Shown here: one piece after another, positions 62,783-64,000 of the stretch
How the letters are laid out: each line of letters starts with the position of its first letter
Position numbering within the stretch: the stretch's first letter is position 1
From: Brevibacterium permense
Lineage (GTDB): Bacteria; Actinomycetota; Actinomycetes; Actinomycetales; Brevibacteriaceae
Reading direction: 5' to 3'
Assembly: GCF_025506275.1 (NCBI RefSeq)
Contig: NZ_QYCP01000001.1
Span: forward strand, 1-64,000
Length of the DNA: 64,000 nucleotides
Notes under the pieces: generated by a model
Told to the model about the DNA's origin: nothing
The model's input: the letters and a program-made list of their open reading frames with translations, nothing else
Database searches by the model: none
Made by a program: the position numbers and the translations under genes

Positions 62783-63814
62783 ATGTCCCGCGTCAAACCC
62801 GGCAGCACACGCGTATTTGCCGCAGTCACCCTCATCACCGCTCTCAGCCTCAGCGCCTGCGGCGGGTCCGGCTCCTCCGACCCCGGCAATGGCGACGCCG
62901 CTGCCGACGGTCAATGGCCCCTGACGATCACGGACGACGCCGGCCACGAAGTGACCATCGACGAGGCGCCCGAATCGGTCGTCTCCACCTCGGTGACCCT
63001 CACCGGCAGCCTCCTCGCCGTCGACGCACCGGTCACCGCCTCCGGTGCCACCATGCCAAATTCCCCCGTTGCCGACGCGCAAGGCTTCTTCACGCAGTGG
63101 AGCGACGTCGCGAAGGAGAAGGACGTCAAGGCCCTCTACCAGGGCGACCCCGATGTCGAGGCCGTGCTCGCCGAAGAACCCGACCTCATCGTGGTCTCGA
63201 AGACCGGCCAGGACTCGGCGAACGCCATCTACGATCAGCTCAGCGACATCGCCCCGACCGTCGTGATCGACTACGGCGACAAGGACTGGCAGGAGGTCAC
63301 CACCAAGCTCGGTGAGATCACCGGCCAAGAGGATGAGGCGAAGAAGGTCAACGACGAATTCGGTTCCCGCGCCGAGGAGGTCAAGTCCGCCATCGACGCC
63401 CCGAAGCAGCCGGTCACCGGCATGATCTTCAACGAGAAGGCCAAGGGCGGAGGGTCCGGCGCCAGCGCGAACATCTGGACACCGGAATCCGCTCAGGGCA
63501 AGCTCCTCGAAGAGGTCGGCTTCGAACTCGCCGAGGTCCCCGAAGGCACAGCCGGCCAAGGAGAAATGGGCAAACGTGCCGATATCGTCGAAGTCACCGG
63601 TGAGAACCTGTCGAAGGCCGTCACCGGCGAATCCGTGTTCCTGTTCAACGCGAACGAGAAGACCGCCGCGTCGTATGCGAAGAACTCGCTGGTCGAGAGC
63701 ACACCGGCGGTGAAGAACGATGCCGTCTACCCGATGGGCCTCGACTCGTTCCGCCTCGATTACTACTCCGCCACGAACGTCCTCGACCGCGTCGAGGACG
63801 AATTCGGCAAGTGA
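62783..63814 (+). CDS. Iron-siderophore ABC transporter substrate-binding lipoprotein
   Basis: 343 residues, ATG preceded by GAAAGG. Signal peptide with lipobox LSLSAC (Cys at ~30), then the FepB-type fold: ADGQWPLTITDDAGHEVTID, EEPDLIVVSKTGQDSANAIY, VIDYGDKDWQEVTTKLGEIT. Divergent from the other binding protein with iron boxes between them; likely binds a different ferric siderophore. Ended by a strong hairpin. Confidence 0.93.
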   Translation: MSRVKPGSTRVFAAVTLITALSLSACGGSGSSDPGNGDAAADGQWPLTITDDAGHEVTIDEAPESVVSTSVTLTGSLLAVDAPVTASGATMPNSPVADAQGFFTQWSDVAKEKDVKALYQGDPDVEAVLAEEPDLIVVSKTGQDSANAIYDQLSDIAPTVVIDYGDKDWQEVTTKLGEITGQEDEAKKVNDEFGSRAEEVKSAIDAPKQPVTGMIFNEKAKGGGSGASANIWTPESAQGKLLEEVGFELAEVPEGTAGQGEMGKRADIVEVTGENLSKAVTGESVFLFNANEKTAASYAKNSLVESTPAVKNDAVYPMGLDSFRLDYYSATNVLDRVEDEFGK

Positions 63815-63828
63815 TCGCCTGAACCCGA

Positions 63829-63875
63829 AACGGACGGCCGGCAGCGACGATACTTCTCGCTGCCGGCCGTCCGTT
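63829..63875 (+). terminator. Terminator after the siderophore-binding protein gene
   Basis: A 19-bp perfect stem, 63829-63847 with 63857-63875 (AACGGACGGCCGGCAGCGA on the left), then CTCTG. Confidence 0.85.
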
Positions 63876-63891
63876 CTCTGCCTATGGAGCC

Positions 63892-63955
63892 ATCTGGGCG
63901 ACCGCGGCGGGGCCGCCTCGGTGATCTGGGCGCCCCCGGCGGGGCCGCCTCGGCG
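63892..63955. repeat. 32-bp tandem repeat, two copies
   Basis: 63892-63923 and 63924-63955 match at 28 or more of 32 positions. Each unit carries GGGGCCGCCTCGG(T/C)G, the window-wide word. Located between a terminator and the end of the next minus-strand gene. Confidence 0.8.
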
Positions 63956-63957
63956 AA

Positions 63958-64000
63958 TCAGCCCTTGGCCGGGCGGGAGGTGATGATCTCCGCACGCTCG
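63958..64000 (-). CDS. 3' end of an unidentified gene (partial)
   Basis: A minus-strand frame enters at the window edge and ends TGA at 63960-63958, giving ...ERAEIITSRPAKG. Thirteen codons are too few to identify it. Convergent with the siderophore-binding gene. Confidence 0.45.
   Translation of the reverse strand, partial: ERAEIITSRPAKG

Noticed and set aside
1..64000. CRISPR array, insertion sequence, rRNA or integrase gene
   Set aside because: No regularly spaced repeat array, transposase, rRNA or recombinase frame was seen on either strand.

Overview
This is a high-GC actinobacterial chromosome segment. Supporting signs are an HspR-controlled dnaK operon with HAIR operators, a GTP-type PEP carboxykinase, a Bpa-type proteasome activator, WhiB and PucR proteins, DtxR boxes, LPRTG cell-wall proteins and many 4-bp ATGA/GTGA gene overlaps. 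A Micrococcales genus such as Brevibacterium fits best; this is inference, as no 16S or ribosomal marker is present.

Positions 1-7.7 kb hold the right end of an integrated phage or phage-satellite element. Reading leftward from a tRNA-Arg gene: a divergent pair of regulators (HTH repressor on +, small HTH protein on -), a train of tiny genes including a WhiB-like protein, a 373-nt gap, more tiny genes, then HNH endonuclease, a terminase carrying a duplicated N-terminal domain, HK97 portal and the start of the prohead protease. The repressor reading frame runs antisense into the tRNA-Arg 3' half, the expected attachment site. This resembles integration-dependent immunity of some actinophages. 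No integrase or replication gene is visible, so the element could be a phage or a capsid-forming satellite.

Positions 8-21 kb are metabolism: pckG; a phosphate (PiT) transporter with a small membrane partner; an aminotransferase plus methylmalonate/malonate-semialdehyde dehydrogenase operon divergent from a PucR regulator (beta-alanine-type catabolism); and a three-gene operon (D-amino-acid oxidase-like, proline racemase family with a Ser/Cys active-site pair, Ldh2-family reductase) pointing to hydroxyproline/proline use. A tRNA-Ser(GCU) follows.

Positions 21.6-38 kb are envelope and transport: an LCP cell-wall ligase overlapping an FAD/NAD(P)-binding protein; a TetR-controlled MMPL transporter (with a degenerate ATPase-like tail) plus a YhgE/Pip protein; an unknown duplicated-domain protein; and a C45 acyltransferase/MBL hydrolase pair divergent from an APC permease.

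Positions 38.3-40.65 kb look like a small remnant islet inserted at a tRNA-Ser(UGA) 3' end. A decayed copy of the tRNA 3' end and a displaced terminator mark the other side.

Positions 40.8-64 kb: a maltokinase-like protein with altered catalytic motifs, ilvA, a quinone oxidoreductase, bpa and a linked unknown gene, two convergent HAD phosphatases, serS, a diacylglycerol kinase-like lipid kinase, two tandem paralogous LPRTG surface proteins, a DUF1206 membrane protein, dnaK-grpE-dnaJ-hspR, a P-loop protein, and two divergent siderophore-binding lipoproteins sharing two DtxR boxes. A short near-palindromic word (CGCCGAGGCG and relatives) recurs across the window in genes and gaps.
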